A DNA stretch of 64,000 nucleotides from Proteus mirabilis ATCC 29906. Its GTDB lineage: Bacteria > Pseudomonadota > Gammaproteobacteria > Enterobacterales > Enterobacteriaceae. The stretch lies in the NCBI RefSeq assembly GCF_000160755.1, contig NZ_GG668576.1, positions 1,394,031-1,458,030 on the forward strand, read 5' to 3'. Shown here one piece after another: positions 9,080 to 18,130 of this stretch. Made by a program: the position numbers and the translations under genes. Position 1 is the stretch's first letter. Each line of letters begins with the position of its first letter. The notes under the pieces were generated by a model. That model had not been told where the DNA came from. It made no database searches and worked only from the letters and a program-made list of their open reading frames with translations.

Positions 9080-9748
9080 ATGAATAATGAAGAAAAAAAT
9101 CGTCGTCCTATAAAAGCAAGACAAACCAACTGGGCAACTCGCTGTAGTCGCTGGCTGCAAAGCAAAGGCGCTACCCCCAATGGGATCTCTTTATTTAGTA
9201 TCCTATTCGCTGCTATCTCCGGTTTGTTTCTCTACTTTGCTCTCGCTCACTCCCAAGGCCTACTTCAATCAATCCTTCTTATTTTAGGTGCATTAGCTAT
9301 CCAGGGTAGACTTATCTGTAACCTACTCGATGGTATGGTCGCAGTTGAAGGCGGATTAAAAAGTCCTGCTGGTGCCGTTTATAACGAACTACCAGACCGA
9401 ATAGCTGATACATTGATTATTATTGGTGTAGGTTATGGTTTATCCATCACTTTTCCTATCGCTATTACCTTAGGCTGGGTAGCTGCTTTCTTTGCGGTAA
9501 TGACAGCTTATATCCGTGTATTAGGTGGTAGTTGTGGGTTAGAGCAGCGTTTTACGGGGCCAATGGCCAAGCAACATAGAATGGCATTATTAACCGGTAT
9601 TGCCATTATCTCTGCATTTATTCCCGCTGAATGGGGAGCATGGCTCTGTTTAGTCTCCCTGTGGATCATTATCTTCGGCTCTGTACTTACTACCATTTTG
9701 AGAACTCGCCAAATTTTACGCGATTTAACACAAGGAGTTGATGAATGA
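9080..9748 (+). CDS. YnbA-like CDP-alcohol phosphatidyltransferase family protein
   Basis: Predicted membrane enzyme of the CDP-alcohol phosphotransferase family, which transfers a phosphatidyl group from CDP-diacylglycerol to an alcohol. The 222-residue protein has several hydrophobic helices. The family motif (DxxDGxxAR...GxxxDxxxD) appears in variant form: N81-LL-D84-G85, A88-V89 where AR is usual, G98, N102-E103 and D106, D110. As I recall it, E. coli YnbA carries similar Asn replacements, so this may mark a subfamily rather than decay. It overlaps the next gene by four bases (ATGA), so the three lipid genes form one operon. The acceptor alcohol is unknown. Confidence 0.82.
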   Translation: MNNEEKNRRPIKARQTNWATRCSRWLQSKGATPNGISLFSILFAAISGLFLYFALAHSQGLLQSILLILGALAIQGRLICNLLDGMVAVEGGLKSPAGAVYNELPDRIADTLIIIGVGYGLSITFPIAITLGWVAAFFAVMTAYIRVLGGSCGLEQRFTGPMAKQHRMALLTGIAIISAFIPAEWGAWLCLVSLWIIIFGSVLTTILRTRQILRDLTQGVDE

Positions 9749-10425
9749 AAAATGGCAAACTCTCTTTCGATGCAAAAATCATATCATCAGTCTTAGTCTC
9801 TATCTGCCGTTTTTTAACCGGGATCAGAGCCAAACAAATATCTCCGATTGAGAAAGATAAACCTTGTATTTATTATGCAAATCACTCAAGTCATCTAGAT
9901 GGTTTAGTTATTTGGTCTTCACTTGCCCCCCATATTCGCCCATTTGTGCACCCTGTTGCTGCAGAAGATTATTGGAATAAAAACCGTTTACGTCGTTATC
10001 TTTCTCGTCGTATCTTTCGTGCAGTTTTGATCCCACGCCACGCGAATAAAACAAATGTTAGTGAAGGAAATGGTGAAACAACAACTGCACCTCAGAAAGT
10101 AAATGCTCTTACACTGATGCAGGCTGTTTTAGATAAAGGTGAATCGCTAATTATTTTTCCTGAAGGGACTAGAGGTAACGGTGAGTCTATTCAGGATTTT
10201 AAAGCCGGTCTTTGGCATTTGTCCCGTAACAATCCACAGGCTCAATTAGTCCCTATCTATCTTGAAAACTTAAACCGCGTACTTCCTAAAGGCTCTCGGC
10301 TTGTTGTTCCTATCATTTGTAGTGCCACATTTGGCCCGCCTATTGAACCGACACATGAAAATGAAGATAAGACTGAATTTCTATTAAGAGCCAAAAGTGC
10401 GTTAGAGGAGTTACATCATGGATAG
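9745..10425 (+). CDS. PlsC-like 1-acylglycerol-3-phosphate acyltransferase
   Basis: Predicted lysophosphatidate acyltransferase that would make phosphatidic acid. The 226-residue protein has the acyltransferase HX4D motif at His47-Asp52 (YYANHSSHLDG) and the substrate motif FPEGTRG at 138-144. The N-terminal 30 residues contain one hydrophobic stretch. It is translationally coupled to its neighbours, overlapping the upstream gene by four bases and the downstream gene by eight. It is unlikely to be the housekeeping PlsC because it sits between two other lipid paralogues in a dedicated cassette. Confidence 0.85.
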   Translation: MKNGKLSFDAKIISSVLVSICRFLTGIRAKQISPIEKDKPCIYYANHSSHLDGLVIWSSLAPHIRPFVHPVAAEDYWNKNRLRRYLSRRIFRAVLIPRHANKTNVSEGNGETTTAPQKVNALTLMQAVLDKGESLIIFPEGTRGNGESIQDFKAGLWHLSRNNPQAQLVPIYLENLNRVLPKGSRLVVPIICSATFGPPIEPTHENEDKTEFLLRAKSALEELHHG

Positions 10426-11353
10426 TATCAACAATGAAATTCTCTGGATCTTTATCGGGCTATTCTCCTTTTTAATTATTGCCAGTATTATTGGTGCGAT
10501 CCTTGCGGCACTCAAAGGTCCTACCTCAACCATTACCAATCTTAATTCTCGAATTAAAGCTTGGTGGATCATGTGTATCATTTCTGCCGTCGCTATTAGT
10601 ATTGGAACAATAGGCTCAGTTATCCTCTTCGCCTTAATTTCATGGCTTGCATTACGTGAATTGGTTACATTAACCCCGACTCATCGAGGTGATCACGAAG
10701 CACTTTTTTGGTGTTTCTTTGTCGTGCTGCCTATCCAATATATTCTCGTCGGTGTGCAATGGTATAATTTGCTAGCCATCTTTATTCCGGTTTATGCCTT
10801 CTTATTAATTCCAACACGTATGGCGCTTTCCGGAGATACTCATCACTTTCTCGAACGCATGGCAAAAGTGCAATGGAGTGTCATGATAGCTATCTATTGC
10901 CTTAGCTACGCTCCAGCATTATTAATGTTACCGATAGAAGGCTTTGAAGGACGTAATATTAACTTATTACTGTTTTTGATGATCGTGGTACAGACTTCTG
11001 ATGTTTTACAATATGTGTTTGGTAAACTATTTGGCAAACATCCTATCGTACCGAAATTAAGTCCTAATAAAACCATCGAAGGTTTCTTTGGCGGCATTAT
11101 TTCAGCAAGCCTTATAGGGATGATGTTATGGTGGGCAACACCTTTCACATGGTGGGCTGCTTTTTTACTCTCTTTAGTCATCACACTCGCAGGCTTTGCT
11201 GGCGGTTTATGTATGTCAGCCATAAAAAGAGACAGTGGCGTAAAAGATTTCGGTACTATGATTGAAGGCCACGGCGGTATGATGGATAGAATGGATTCTT
11301 TGTGCTTTGCCGCCCCTATTTTCTTCCACGTTATTCGCTATTTTTACGTGTAA
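10418..11353 (+). CDS. CdsA/YnbB-like phosphatidate cytidylyltransferase
   Basis: Predicted to convert phosphatidic acid and CTP to CDP-diacylglycerol. The 311-residue polytopic membrane protein ends with the family signature (K270-R271, K276-D277, then GHGGMMDRMD with D290 and D293). This is the last gene of the cassette and a stem-loop terminator follows. With its two partners it would supply acyltransferase, CDP-DAG synthase and head-group transferase. Similar to E. coli YnbB; a housekeeping cdsA is expected elsewhere in the genome but cannot be seen here. Confidence 0.86.
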   Translation: MDSINNEILWIFIGLFSFLIIASIIGAILAALKGPTSTITNLNSRIKAWWIMCIISAVAISIGTIGSVILFALISWLALRELVTLTPTHRGDHEALFWCFFVVLPIQYILVGVQWYNLLAIFIPVYAFLLIPTRMALSGDTHHFLERMAKVQWSVMIAIYCLSYAPALLMLPIEGFEGRNINLLLFLMIVVQTSDVLQYVFGKLFGKHPIVPKLSPNKTIEGFFGGIISASLIGMMLWWATPFTWWAAFLLSLVITLAGFAGGLCMSAIKRDSGVKDFGTMIEGHGGMMDRMDSLCFAAPIFFHVIRYFYV

Positions 11354-11368
11354 TTCCCTTTTGAATAA

Positions 11369-11400
11369 ATGCTGGTAATCTGCAAAATTATTACCAGCAT
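11369..11400 (+). terminator. Stem-loop terminator after the lipid cassette
   Basis: ATGCTGGTAAT (11369-11379) pairs perfectly with ATTACCAGCAT (11390-11400) across a ten-base loop. A short T-rich tail (TTCTATAAAT) follows. It lies 15 bases after the cdsA-like stop. Confidence 0.7.
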
Positions 11401-11625
11401 TTCTATAAATAAATCATCGAGTTATTATCGTCAATGTAATTAATCGCTTGTTTTAACTCAATTAAAAATACCTATACTTAAGCTTTATTTTTATAAATCA
11501 ACATATTAAATAAGAATAATCCCATACTCGAAATCCGACCACTTCTTTTTTTAACTTATTGTCATAGATCACATTATTACTATCTTTTAATCTAGCGTTT
11601 CCTTTTTATTTTTTTGTAGATAATT

Positions 11626-12447
11626 ATGATCACTTGGTTACTTCTTGCTTTATCTTTATTGTTATTAGGGTTCCATCGCAAACTTGCACTTACTACTTTA
11701 GCTATAACCACCATTAGCGCATTTATAACAGGTGTTATCACTTGGTATGTACTTCCGGTTATATTGAGCTTAATTTTACTCTCTTATGCATATCGCCATT
11801 ACAAAACCAATCGTCTTATTGCCACTATTGTTATTCTTGCATTTATCGCCATTATTGTTGGGTTAACTTTTCATTTTATTCCTGGTTTTAATAACTTACG
11901 CTACATTAAACATGTTCCATTAGGGCAATATAGCCCCCCTTTCTCTTTTTATTTCAATGCCGATAAAGCATTAATCCCTTTTATTTTAATGATTTTTATT
12001 CCTACATTATTTAAAACGGAACCAGTAAAAAAAGCCAATAAATATCAATGGGTTTTACTGGCTATGGCGATCCCCGCACTGTTATTATTCGCAATGGCAT
12101 TGGGTGGACTCGCTATTGAATTACATTTGCCACAATGGCTACCCGCCTTTATGTTAGCAAATATTTTCTTTGTCTCTCTTGCTGAAGAAGCACTATTTAG
12201 AGGAGCCATACAGCAAAGTCTATCTCGCTATTTATCTCCCTATCTCGCGCTATTTATTACCGCTATTTTATTTGGTTTAGTCCATTTTGCCGGAGGAATA
12301 TTACTCATTATCTTCGCCTCATTGGCAGGTATTATTTATGGCTTAGCGTGGATGTGGAGCGGTAGGCTTTGGGTTGCTACACTCTTTCATTTTGCACTGA
12401 ATCTCACTCACCTGCTCTTTTTCACTTACCCTTTTAAAATCGCGTAA
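11626..12447 (+). CDS. CPBP-family intramembrane metalloprotease
   Basis: A 273-residue, highly hydrophobic protein with about eight membrane segments. It carries the three CPBP (Abi/CAAX protease-like) motifs: EExxxR at E187-E188-R192, FxxxH ending at H220 and HxxxN at H255-N259. These are the glutamate and histidine residues of Rce1-type glutamic/metallo intramembrane proteases. The substrate is unknown. Bacterial members have been linked to bacteriocin self-immunity and to surface-protein regulation. It has its own promoter gap of 272 bases from the lipid cassette and a stem-loop downstream. Confidence 0.85.
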   Translation: MITWLLLALSLLLLGFHRKLALTTLAITTISAFITGVITWYVLPVILSLILLSYAYRHYKTNRLIATIVILAFIAIIVGLTFHFIPGFNNLRYIKHVPLGQYSPPFSFYFNADKALIPFILMIFIPTLFKTEPVKKANKYQWVLLAMAIPALLLFAMALGGLAIELHLPQWLPAFMLANIFFVSLAEEALFRGAIQQSLSRYLSPYLALFITAILFGLVHFAGGILLIIFASLAGIIYGLAWMWSGRLWVATLFHFALNLTHLLFFTYPFKIA

Positions 12448-12490
12448 GTGCTATATTATTCTGCTGTATTTTAAGTTTTAGTCTTTCCGT

Positions 12491-12525
12491 CTCTTTACTC
12501 GTTTAATACTAATACGAGTAAAGAG
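12491..12525. terminator. Stem-loop after the CPBP gene
   Basis: Perfect 12-base arms (12491-12502 and 12514-12525) with an 11-base loop, beginning 44 bases beyond the CPBP stop. No T-run is evident on either strand, so it may be a weak terminator or an RNA-stabilising hairpin. Confidence 0.55.
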
Positions 12526-12717
12526 GATAGGTGAAACGTGAAAGCAGTCACACTATTAACTTATCGATCATCTTAATTTTCCCATCATTAGCTGAAATTT
12601 TTTGTTAGTATGCCCTTTATCGCTTATCTATAAATAACAAAAATTTTATACAACATATAATAACAAATAAGCCAAAATAACAGCGATTGACAGCATAAAA
12701 AATACCCACTATTGCAC

Positions 12718-12737
12718 TGTGATAGGTATCCATCACA
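12718..12737. promoter_or_regulatory. Palindrome upstream of allS
   Basis: TGTGAT and ATCACA are separated by eight bases. The half-sites look like CRP arms, but the spacing (TGTGA-N10-TCACA) is four bases too wide for CRP. A LysR-type autoregulatory site is possible. It is 69-88 bases before the allS start, in a 358-base gap otherwise without genes. Confidence 0.4.
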
Positions 12738-12805
12738 CAAAAATAGATTATTTTTACCATACACATTATGTGACTTTTACCTCTTTCACCATCAGGAAAA
12801 AGAAT

Positions 12806-13720
12806 ATGTTAGATCAAGAGATGATCCGTACTTTTATTCAAGTAGCAGATTGCCAAAGCTTTACTAAAGCGGCGGAAATGTTACACAAAACATCTGCGGC
12901 CATCAGCTATCGGATCAAAACCCTAGAAGAGAATATTGGTACACAGTTGTTTAATCGTACGACAAGAACCGTCACATTAACGCCGGCAGGTGAATATTTA
13001 TTAGAGAAATGTCGCCAGTGGATTGTTTGGCTTGAATCAATGCCTATCGAGCTACAGCAGATGAATGCAGGAGTTGAGCACCAAGTTAATATTGTTATTA
13101 ATAACTTACTCTATGATCGTACCGCCGTGGCCAGTATGTTAGCCTGCCTGCACCAGCGTTTTCCTTCTACCCAATTTCATATTACTCGACAAGTTTATAT
13201 GGGAGTATGGGACGCGTTAATTAATGAAGATTACCATTTTGCCATTGGTGTCACAGGTAATGAATCACTGAAAAATAATATTAATATTTGTGCTATGGGG
13301 GAAATTCAATGGCAATTTGTCGTGGCACCAAATCATCCATTAGCCAATGTTAGTGGGGTATTAAGTGATGATCAAATGCGGATATACTCTGCCGTCAATG
13401 TTGAAGATACTTCACGCCATCTTTCCAAACGCACCGCTTGGCGTCTATCTGGACAACATGAAATTAAGGTGCCTGATTTACATACTAAACTAGCATGTCA
13501 TTTAAAAGGTGTCGGGATCGGTTTTTTACCATTAAGTCTATGTAAGCCACTGATTGATAGTGGACAACTTATTGCAAAGGAAGTGAAAAATCGTCGCCAT
13601 AATTCTCCCCTATCATTAGCTTGGTGCGAAGATAAAAAAGGTGCCGTTGTCAGCTATCTGGTTGATTTGTTCCGACAAGGGCATCCCAGTGTGCAATCTT
13701 TTTACGATCCCCTTAACTAA
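12806..13720 (+). CDS. allS: AllS-like LysR-family activator
   Basis: LysR-type regulator of 304 residues. The N-terminal winged HTH (TFIQVADCQSFTKAAEMLHK, then AAISYRIKTLEENIG) is followed by an inducer-binding domain. It resembles E. coli AllS along its whole length (VNIVINNLLY, QVYMGVWDALI, LAWCEDKKG). E. coli AllS activates allantoin genes under anaerobic, nitrogen-limited conditions. The frame extends 29 codons further, but ATG at 12806 follows AGGAAA and matches homologues. It is convergent with the oxamate-type operon, which it probably controls. Confidence 0.88.
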   Translation: MLDQEMIRTFIQVADCQSFTKAAEMLHKTSAAISYRIKTLEENIGTQLFNRTTRTVTLTPAGEYLLEKCRQWIVWLESMPIELQQMNAGVEHQVNIVINNLLYDRTAVASMLACLHQRFPSTQFHITRQVYMGVWDALINEDYHFAIGVTGNESLKNNINICAMGEIQWQFVVAPNHPLANVSGVLSDDQMRIYSAVNVEDTSRHLSKRTAWRLSGQHEIKVPDLHTKLACHLKGVGIGFLPLSLCKPLIDSGQLIAKEVKNRRHNSPLSLAWCEDKKGAVVSYLVDLFRQGHPSVQSFYDPLN

Positions 13721-13724
13721 AAAA

Positions 13725-13742
13725 GGCAAACCGAAGTTTGCC
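13725..13742. terminator. Terminator between allS and the MFS gene
   Basis: GGCAAAC (13725-13731) and GTTTGCC (13736-13742) form a tight stem with a CGAA tetraloop (TTCG on the minus strand). On the minus strand it is followed by TTTTTT. It ends the operon running from allF and probably also allS. Confidence 0.85.
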
Positions 13743-13769
13743 CTTGTTGATAACATTTAACTTAATGCG

Positions 13770-15014
13770 TTAGTTGGTCGCTGTGGCGTCAGGATTTTCT
13801 TTAATAAATAAGCTTGCCACAATACCTATGCAAATCAGGATAGCAGCAAAATAGAAGCCGGAATCCATACTTCCTGTTTTATCTGATAAAAAACCCGTTA
13901 ATGTAGGGGCAAATACTGAACCTAGCATACCAATACAGTTATACACACCAAAAGATGTCCCTAATGCATGGCGTGGTGAATTATCTGCCACTACCGCCAC
14001 TAATACTGGATTAGTACTAATTTTCCCTACGATCCCGTATAAGATCAGTGCACCAATCAGTACCGGCATAGAATCTGACATAGGTACAGCAAGAATAGCC
14101 ACTAAAGATAACGGTAACATAATTAATAGCACAGGCTTACGACGGCCTAATTTATCAGAGAACCAGCTAAATAAGAGTGAGCCAGGAATAGCAAACCAAG
14201 GCATGAGTGATGCTATGGTAGAGATCTGTGTTCCTGTAATACCACGCTCGGTTTCAAGATAATAGGGTAACCAAGTGACTAAAACAAAGAACCCATAGAT
14301 TGAACAGAAGATAGTAATATAAGCAAGGTTAATATTACGGTTACCAAATAAATCTTTAAACGTCAGTTTTGTTTTCTGTTTTGGTGCATTAGGAGCCGTA
14401 TCCGTAGCTTTCGTTTTAGGTTTATCTTTTATTATCCATAACATCATCAAACCAATGATAATAATAGGTACCCCAATAATATAGAATGGTGCACGCCAGC
14501 TCATCCCCATCTCACCGACAGAAATACTAGAGATGTAGTAACCGATGGATAAACCAAACGCCATACCACTATTGATAATGGCACTACCTAGCGTAATACG
14601 ATGTTTTGGAATAGCTTCTGAAGATAAACCATATTGTGGACCATAATAGAATCCTTGGAATACCCCGACCATCACCCATGCAAACATAAAGGTGACATAA
14701 GTTGGCATCATCCCTGCGATAATGGTAAATCCACCAAAGAGTACAACACCCGTGACTAAGACTTTTTTCTTACCTAAATAGTCACCAATTATGCCTGATG
14801 GAATGTTCAGTGCTGTATAACCAATAAAGAAAATACTCATAATTGAGCCAAGTTGCGCTTTGGTAAGATCAAACTCAGCACCAATATTCACCATTAAAGG
14901 ACCGACAATGGCACGGCTACCATACAGTGCAATCCAACCAAAAAAGAAAATAATCGTCAGCTTGACCCAATAAGGGACTTTGCCTTTACTTTCATTCACT
15001 TGTGCATCGTTCAT
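13770..15014 (-). CDS. MFS transporter of the anion:cation symporter (ACS) type
   Basis: Inner-membrane carrier of 414 residues with 12 predicted helices. The MFS motif between helices 2 and 3 is visible (GIIGDYLGKKKVL), with a related loop after helix 8 (SDKLGRRKPVLL). It resembles ACS-family carriers for organic anions. It is the last gene of the allF-allG-allH-allK operon, 24 bases after the carbamate kinase stop, so it plausibly imports the pathway's substrate, such as oxamate, oxalurate or another carbamoylated acid. The substrate is inferred from context only. Confidence 0.85.
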   Translation of the reverse strand: MNDAQVNESKGKVPYWVKLTIIFFFGWIALYGSRAIVGPLMVNIGAEFDLTKAQLGSIMSIFFIGYTALNIPSGIIGDYLGKKKVLVTGVVLFGGFTIIAGMMPTYVTFMFAWVMVGVFQGFYYGPQYGLSSEAIPKHRITLGSAIINSGMAFGLSIGYYISSISVGEMGMSWRAPFYIIGVPIIIIGLMMLWIIKDKPKTKATDTAPNAPKQKTKLTFKDLFGNRNINLAYITIFCSIYGFFVLVTWLPYYLETERGITGTQISTIASLMPWFAIPGSLLFSWFSDKLGRRKPVLLIMLPLSLVAILAVPMSDSMPVLIGALILYGIVGKISTNPVLVAVVADNSPRHALGTSFGVYNCIGMLGSVFAPTLTGFLSDKTGSMDSGFYFAAILICIGIVASLFIKENPDATATN

Positions 15015-15038
15015 AATGACGCTCCTGACAGAATGTTA

Positions 15039-15944
15039 TTAAGACTTATAAATTAAAGTGCCAGACTGACCTTCAATAACCTGTTGAATGTTTTGTAATG
15101 CGCCAATATGAGCTTGTTGTCCTGTGGCATTTACAAAATCACTGACAGCCATGATTTTTGGTCCCATTGCGCCATCAGCGACTGCCATTGGTGCAAGTTC
15201 TTCTGGTGTTGCTTCACGAATAGCAGCTTGTTCTGGTGTTCCCCAATTTTTATAAATGGCATCAGCCTCTGTTAAAATAACAAAGTGCTCTGCATTTAAC
15301 TCACGAGAAATTAAAGCTGCAGTTAAATCTTTATCTATAACGGCTTCACTACCAATAAATTCATTATTTATATTATTAACGGGAATACCTCCTCCACCGC
15401 CACAAATAACAATATGACCTTTATCTAATAAAAGCTTTACTGCCTCTATATCAATTATTTTTTGAGGTGCTGGTGAAGGTACGACACGGCGATAATATTG
15501 CCCATCTTTTTTAAATGTCCATTGATATTTATTTATTAATTCTTCTTTTTCTGCTTCCTCATAAATAGGACCAATAAATTTACTCGGCTCTCTAAAAGCC
15601 TCATCATTAATATCAACAGAAACACGAGTCATTACTGTAGTAATTGCTTGCGTAGGATTATTTTGATTGATTTTCTGCATCATCATATAACCAATCATCC
15701 CCTGGCTTTCCGCGACCAAGATATCCAACGGATAGGCTGGAACCGCTTGATAAGCAAGATTTTGTAATGCTAACAACCCAACCTGAGGCCCATTACCATG
15801 TACTAAAACAACACGGTACTCTTGCGCTAATTTATTAATTGTCTCTGACATTAATTCAATATTTTTATATTGATTTTCAGCAGATAAAACTTCGCCACGC
15901 TGTAATAATGCATTTCCGCCTAAAGCAATAACAATTGTTTTCAT
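15039..15944 (-). CDS. allK: Carbamate kinase (AllK/ArcC family)
   Basis: Transfers the phosphate of carbamoyl phosphate to ADP, giving ATP plus carbamate (ammonia and CO2). The 301-residue protein has the amino-acid-kinase fold: start IVIALGGNALLQRGE, VHGNGPQVGLL, the glycine-rich CGGGGGIPV, IDKDLTAALIS and GSMGPK-type AMGPKIMAVSDF. It lies downstream of AllH in the same order as E. coli fdrA-allG-allH-allK, so ATP production from carbamoyl phosphate made by AllFGH is the likely role. Arginine-deiminase ArcC is the close alternative, but no arcA or arcB is nearby. Confidence 0.92.
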   Translation of the reverse strand: MKTIVIALGGNALLQRGEVLSAENQYKNIELMSETINKLAQEYRVVLVHGNGPQVGLLALQNLAYQAVPAYPLDILVAESQGMIGYMMMQKINQNNPTQAITTVMTRVSVDINDEAFREPSKFIGPIYEEAEKEELINKYQWTFKKDGQYYRRVVPSPAPQKIIDIEAVKLLLDKGHIVICGGGGGIPVNNINNEFIGSEAVIDKDLTAALISRELNAEHFVILTEADAIYKNWGTPEQAAIREATPEELAPMAVADGAMGPKIMAVSDFVNATGQQAHIGALQNIQQVIEGQSGTLIYKS

Positions 15945-15991
15945 AATTATCCGTTTCCGAACGTTTATAATTTCTTTTTAATAAAAAAAGA

Positions 15992-16816
15992 TTAATCTAT
16001 ACGCTGTTGTTGTTTAATTTGATAACCAATCCATAATCCCAGTAAAGTATCTGCACCGGAATGATGACCGATAGAGAGTATTTCCAACATATCTTTAAAA
16101 ATAATCTCTTTATTTTTTATTTTTTTACCTAGTTGAATAAGATAGGTAGAAAATATTCCCCGTGTGGCGTATTCCAAATAATGTTGACTCACTATCGTAG
16201 TTAATGACGATAATGGTGGTGTTTCATTAAAAAAATGTTCAATCGATTTTTCTGGCTCTGCTAAATAATGCGCAAATAACATTCCCACCAGCATATCATC
16301 TGAACTCGGTGTTAACCCTGGACCTTTACCAATAAACATCGCCCAATTAACCGCTTTTCCAGACAATTGATGATAAAATAACTTTGTTAATAACTTAATT
16401 TCATCAAGTCGGGCGATTTGACGATAGTTTTTTAATGGCCCATAGAGTCCTGTCGCTATCACCGGAGATAATAGAGAAAAAAAACTCTCTAACCATCGTA
16501 AATCTAATGTCGCTTTATCTTGTAAACGCAAATTTTCACTATCACCGGCAATCAATGTCATATTATCTGCGATTGCGATTTGATTGTTTTTCATCCGCAT
16601 TTTCAAAGCGGGGTGACACTGCTTAGCCAAAGAATCAAAATCGGCTTGTTTCAGTAACCACCCCATCGGGCTTAATCCTCTTCCTTGACGATGAAAAGTG
16701 ATTAAGCGTTGCTGAGGGCAAATAAAATTCAAAGCATGTTCATAAATGCCGACACATTTAAACTCACCTTCAAAAGCAAAGATATGCTGACTGGTTTGAA
16801 GTGCTTGAATTTGCAT
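15992..16816 (-). CDS. allH: AllH, DUF2877-family subunit of oxamate carbamoyltransferase
   Basis: Cytosolic protein of 274 residues. The DUF2877 hallmark is visible in the C-terminal half: GKGPGLTPSSDDMLVGML, then GHHSGADTLLGLWIG. In E. coli, AllF (FdrA), AllG (YlbE) and AllH (YlbF) have been reported as the long-missing oxamate carbamoyltransferase, which turns oxalurate and phosphate into oxamate and carbamoyl phosphate. The gene lies between allG and the carbamate kinase in the same order as E. coli. Its exact contribution to the complex cannot be judged from the sequence. Confidence 0.87.
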   Translation of the reverse strand: MQIQALQTSQHIFAFEGEFKCVGIYEHALNFICPQQRLITFHRQGRGLSPMGWLLKQADFDSLAKQCHPALKMRMKNNQIAIADNMTLIAGDSENLRLQDKATLDLRWLESFFSLLSPVIATGLYGPLKNYRQIARLDEIKLLTKLFYHQLSGKAVNWAMFIGKGPGLTPSSDDMLVGMLFAHYLAEPEKSIEHFFNETPPLSSLTTIVSQHYLEYATRGIFSTYLIQLGKKIKNKEIIFKDMLEILSIGHHSGADTLLGLWIGYQIKQQQRID

Positions 16817-16852
16817 ATTGCCCCCCGACGACCGTGTTATTACAAAACGTGA

Positions 16853-18118
16853 TTAAGCTTCAATGCCTAATTCTTCTGCTAATGCCACTATCGCTTTTTC
16901 AAAACAGCCTAAAGGTGCACGTACCGTTCCTGCGCCAATTTGCCCAACCCCCGGCTCTTTATGAGCAATACCCGTATTAATTAGCGGTGTAATACCCGTT
17001 TCAACAACTCGACGAGCATCTAAACCTAAACACGCACCTTGGAAATCCCAAGTCGGTATTTGTAGCATCATATTACGAGCAAGGTAGATTTCAGCCATCT
17101 CTTCTGTCACTTCACGTGCTGCATCCATACCACCCGATGCTCCGACAAAGCGGGTTACTCCCGGAGCTGCAACCATTGCTGCACCACCAATACCGAAAGT
17201 TTCAGTAATAGCACTATCACCAATATCAGGGTTGGCATCTGCTTGGCTAAAACCAGAGAAGAATAATCCTTGTGGCGTATTAACCGGTGCAGTAAACCAT
17301 TGATCACCCATACCACTTATTTTGATGCCAAAATTACTACCATTACGCGTCATTACCGTCACAATCGTACCTTGCTTAATTTGTGCTCCTGCGTCCATCG
17401 CCGCTTTACAATAAGCCATGGCTAAATTAAGGAAGAATTGGTCAGTAATACTGAGGAATTTGGTCACTTTAGTTATCTCAGCCGCATCTAAATCCAATGT
17501 GCTAAGAATTGGCGCCAGCTCTCGTAACAATAGTGCAGAAGCTGCAATATTACGTTGGTGGAATTCATCCCCCATCGTAATGGCTTGACCCATAATTGCC
17601 GTAAGGTCTATCCCATTCTCAATGGTGGCTAAAGCTGCTTTTAATACCGGAGCTAAGCTATTACGCATCCAATGCAAACGTTCTTGTACATCAGGACCAT
17701 AAGCACCAAAACGCATCACTTTACCAATACCTTCGTTCATATTGCAGTAAGCATAGTTACCGTGAACATGGTTTTTAATCACTAGCATTGGCATATGAGC
17801 AGAAGTAATACCGCCCATCGGCCCTACTGCATTGACATTATGGCAAGGAATAAACTCAATCTCTCCCGCCTCTAACATAGCCAAGGCTTGCGCTTCATTT
17901 TCAGCCCAACCTTCAAATAAGCTAGCACCAATACAGGCGCCACGGACAGGGCCACTCATTTCTTGCCAAGTTACAGGAGGTCCTGCATGCAGTAATTTTT
18001 TTCCTGTTGCTAAAGTTGGTACTACTTCTTTTGCTAAACTCACATCACACCAGTGAGGACGGGCTTCACGGATACGTTCGATAACTGCTTCATTCGCTTG
18101 TTCGATAGTTGAGTACAT
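16853..18118 (-). CDS. allG: AllG, DUF1116-family subunit of oxamate carbamoyltransferase
   Basis: A 421-residue cytosolic protein of the DUF1116 (YlbE/AllG) family. Conserved-looking stretches include GPPVTWQEMSGPVRGACIGA near residue 45, HNVNAVGPMGGITSAHMP, MNEGIGKVMRFGAYG and the C-terminal GIAHKEPGVGQIGAGTVRAP. It starts 12 bases after the FdrA stop, so the two are co-translated. It is thought to act with AllF and AllH in oxalurate/oxamate carbamoyl transfer. No signal or membrane segment is evident. Confidence 0.9.
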   Translation of the reverse strand: MYSTIEQANEAVIERIREARPHWCDVSLAKEVVPTLATGKKLLHAGPPVTWQEMSGPVRGACIGASLFEGWAENEAQALAMLEAGEIEFIPCHNVNAVGPMGGITSAHMPMLVIKNHVHGNYAYCNMNEGIGKVMRFGAYGPDVQERLHWMRNSLAPVLKAALATIENGIDLTAIMGQAITMGDEFHQRNIAASALLLRELAPILSTLDLDAAEITKVTKFLSITDQFFLNLAMAYCKAAMDAGAQIKQGTIVTVMTRNGSNFGIKISGMGDQWFTAPVNTPQGLFFSGFSQADANPDIGDSAITETFGIGGAAMVAAPGVTRFVGASGGMDAAREVTEEMAEIYLARNMMLQIPTWDFQGACLGLDARRVVETGITPLINTGIAHKEPGVGQIGAGTVRAPLGCFEKAIVALAEELGIEA

Positions 18119-18130
18119 ATCTGCAATTCC

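Noticed and set aside
12718-12737. CRP site upstream of allS
   Set aside because: The arms match CRP half-sites, but spacing is four bases too wide; kept only as an unassigned palindrome.
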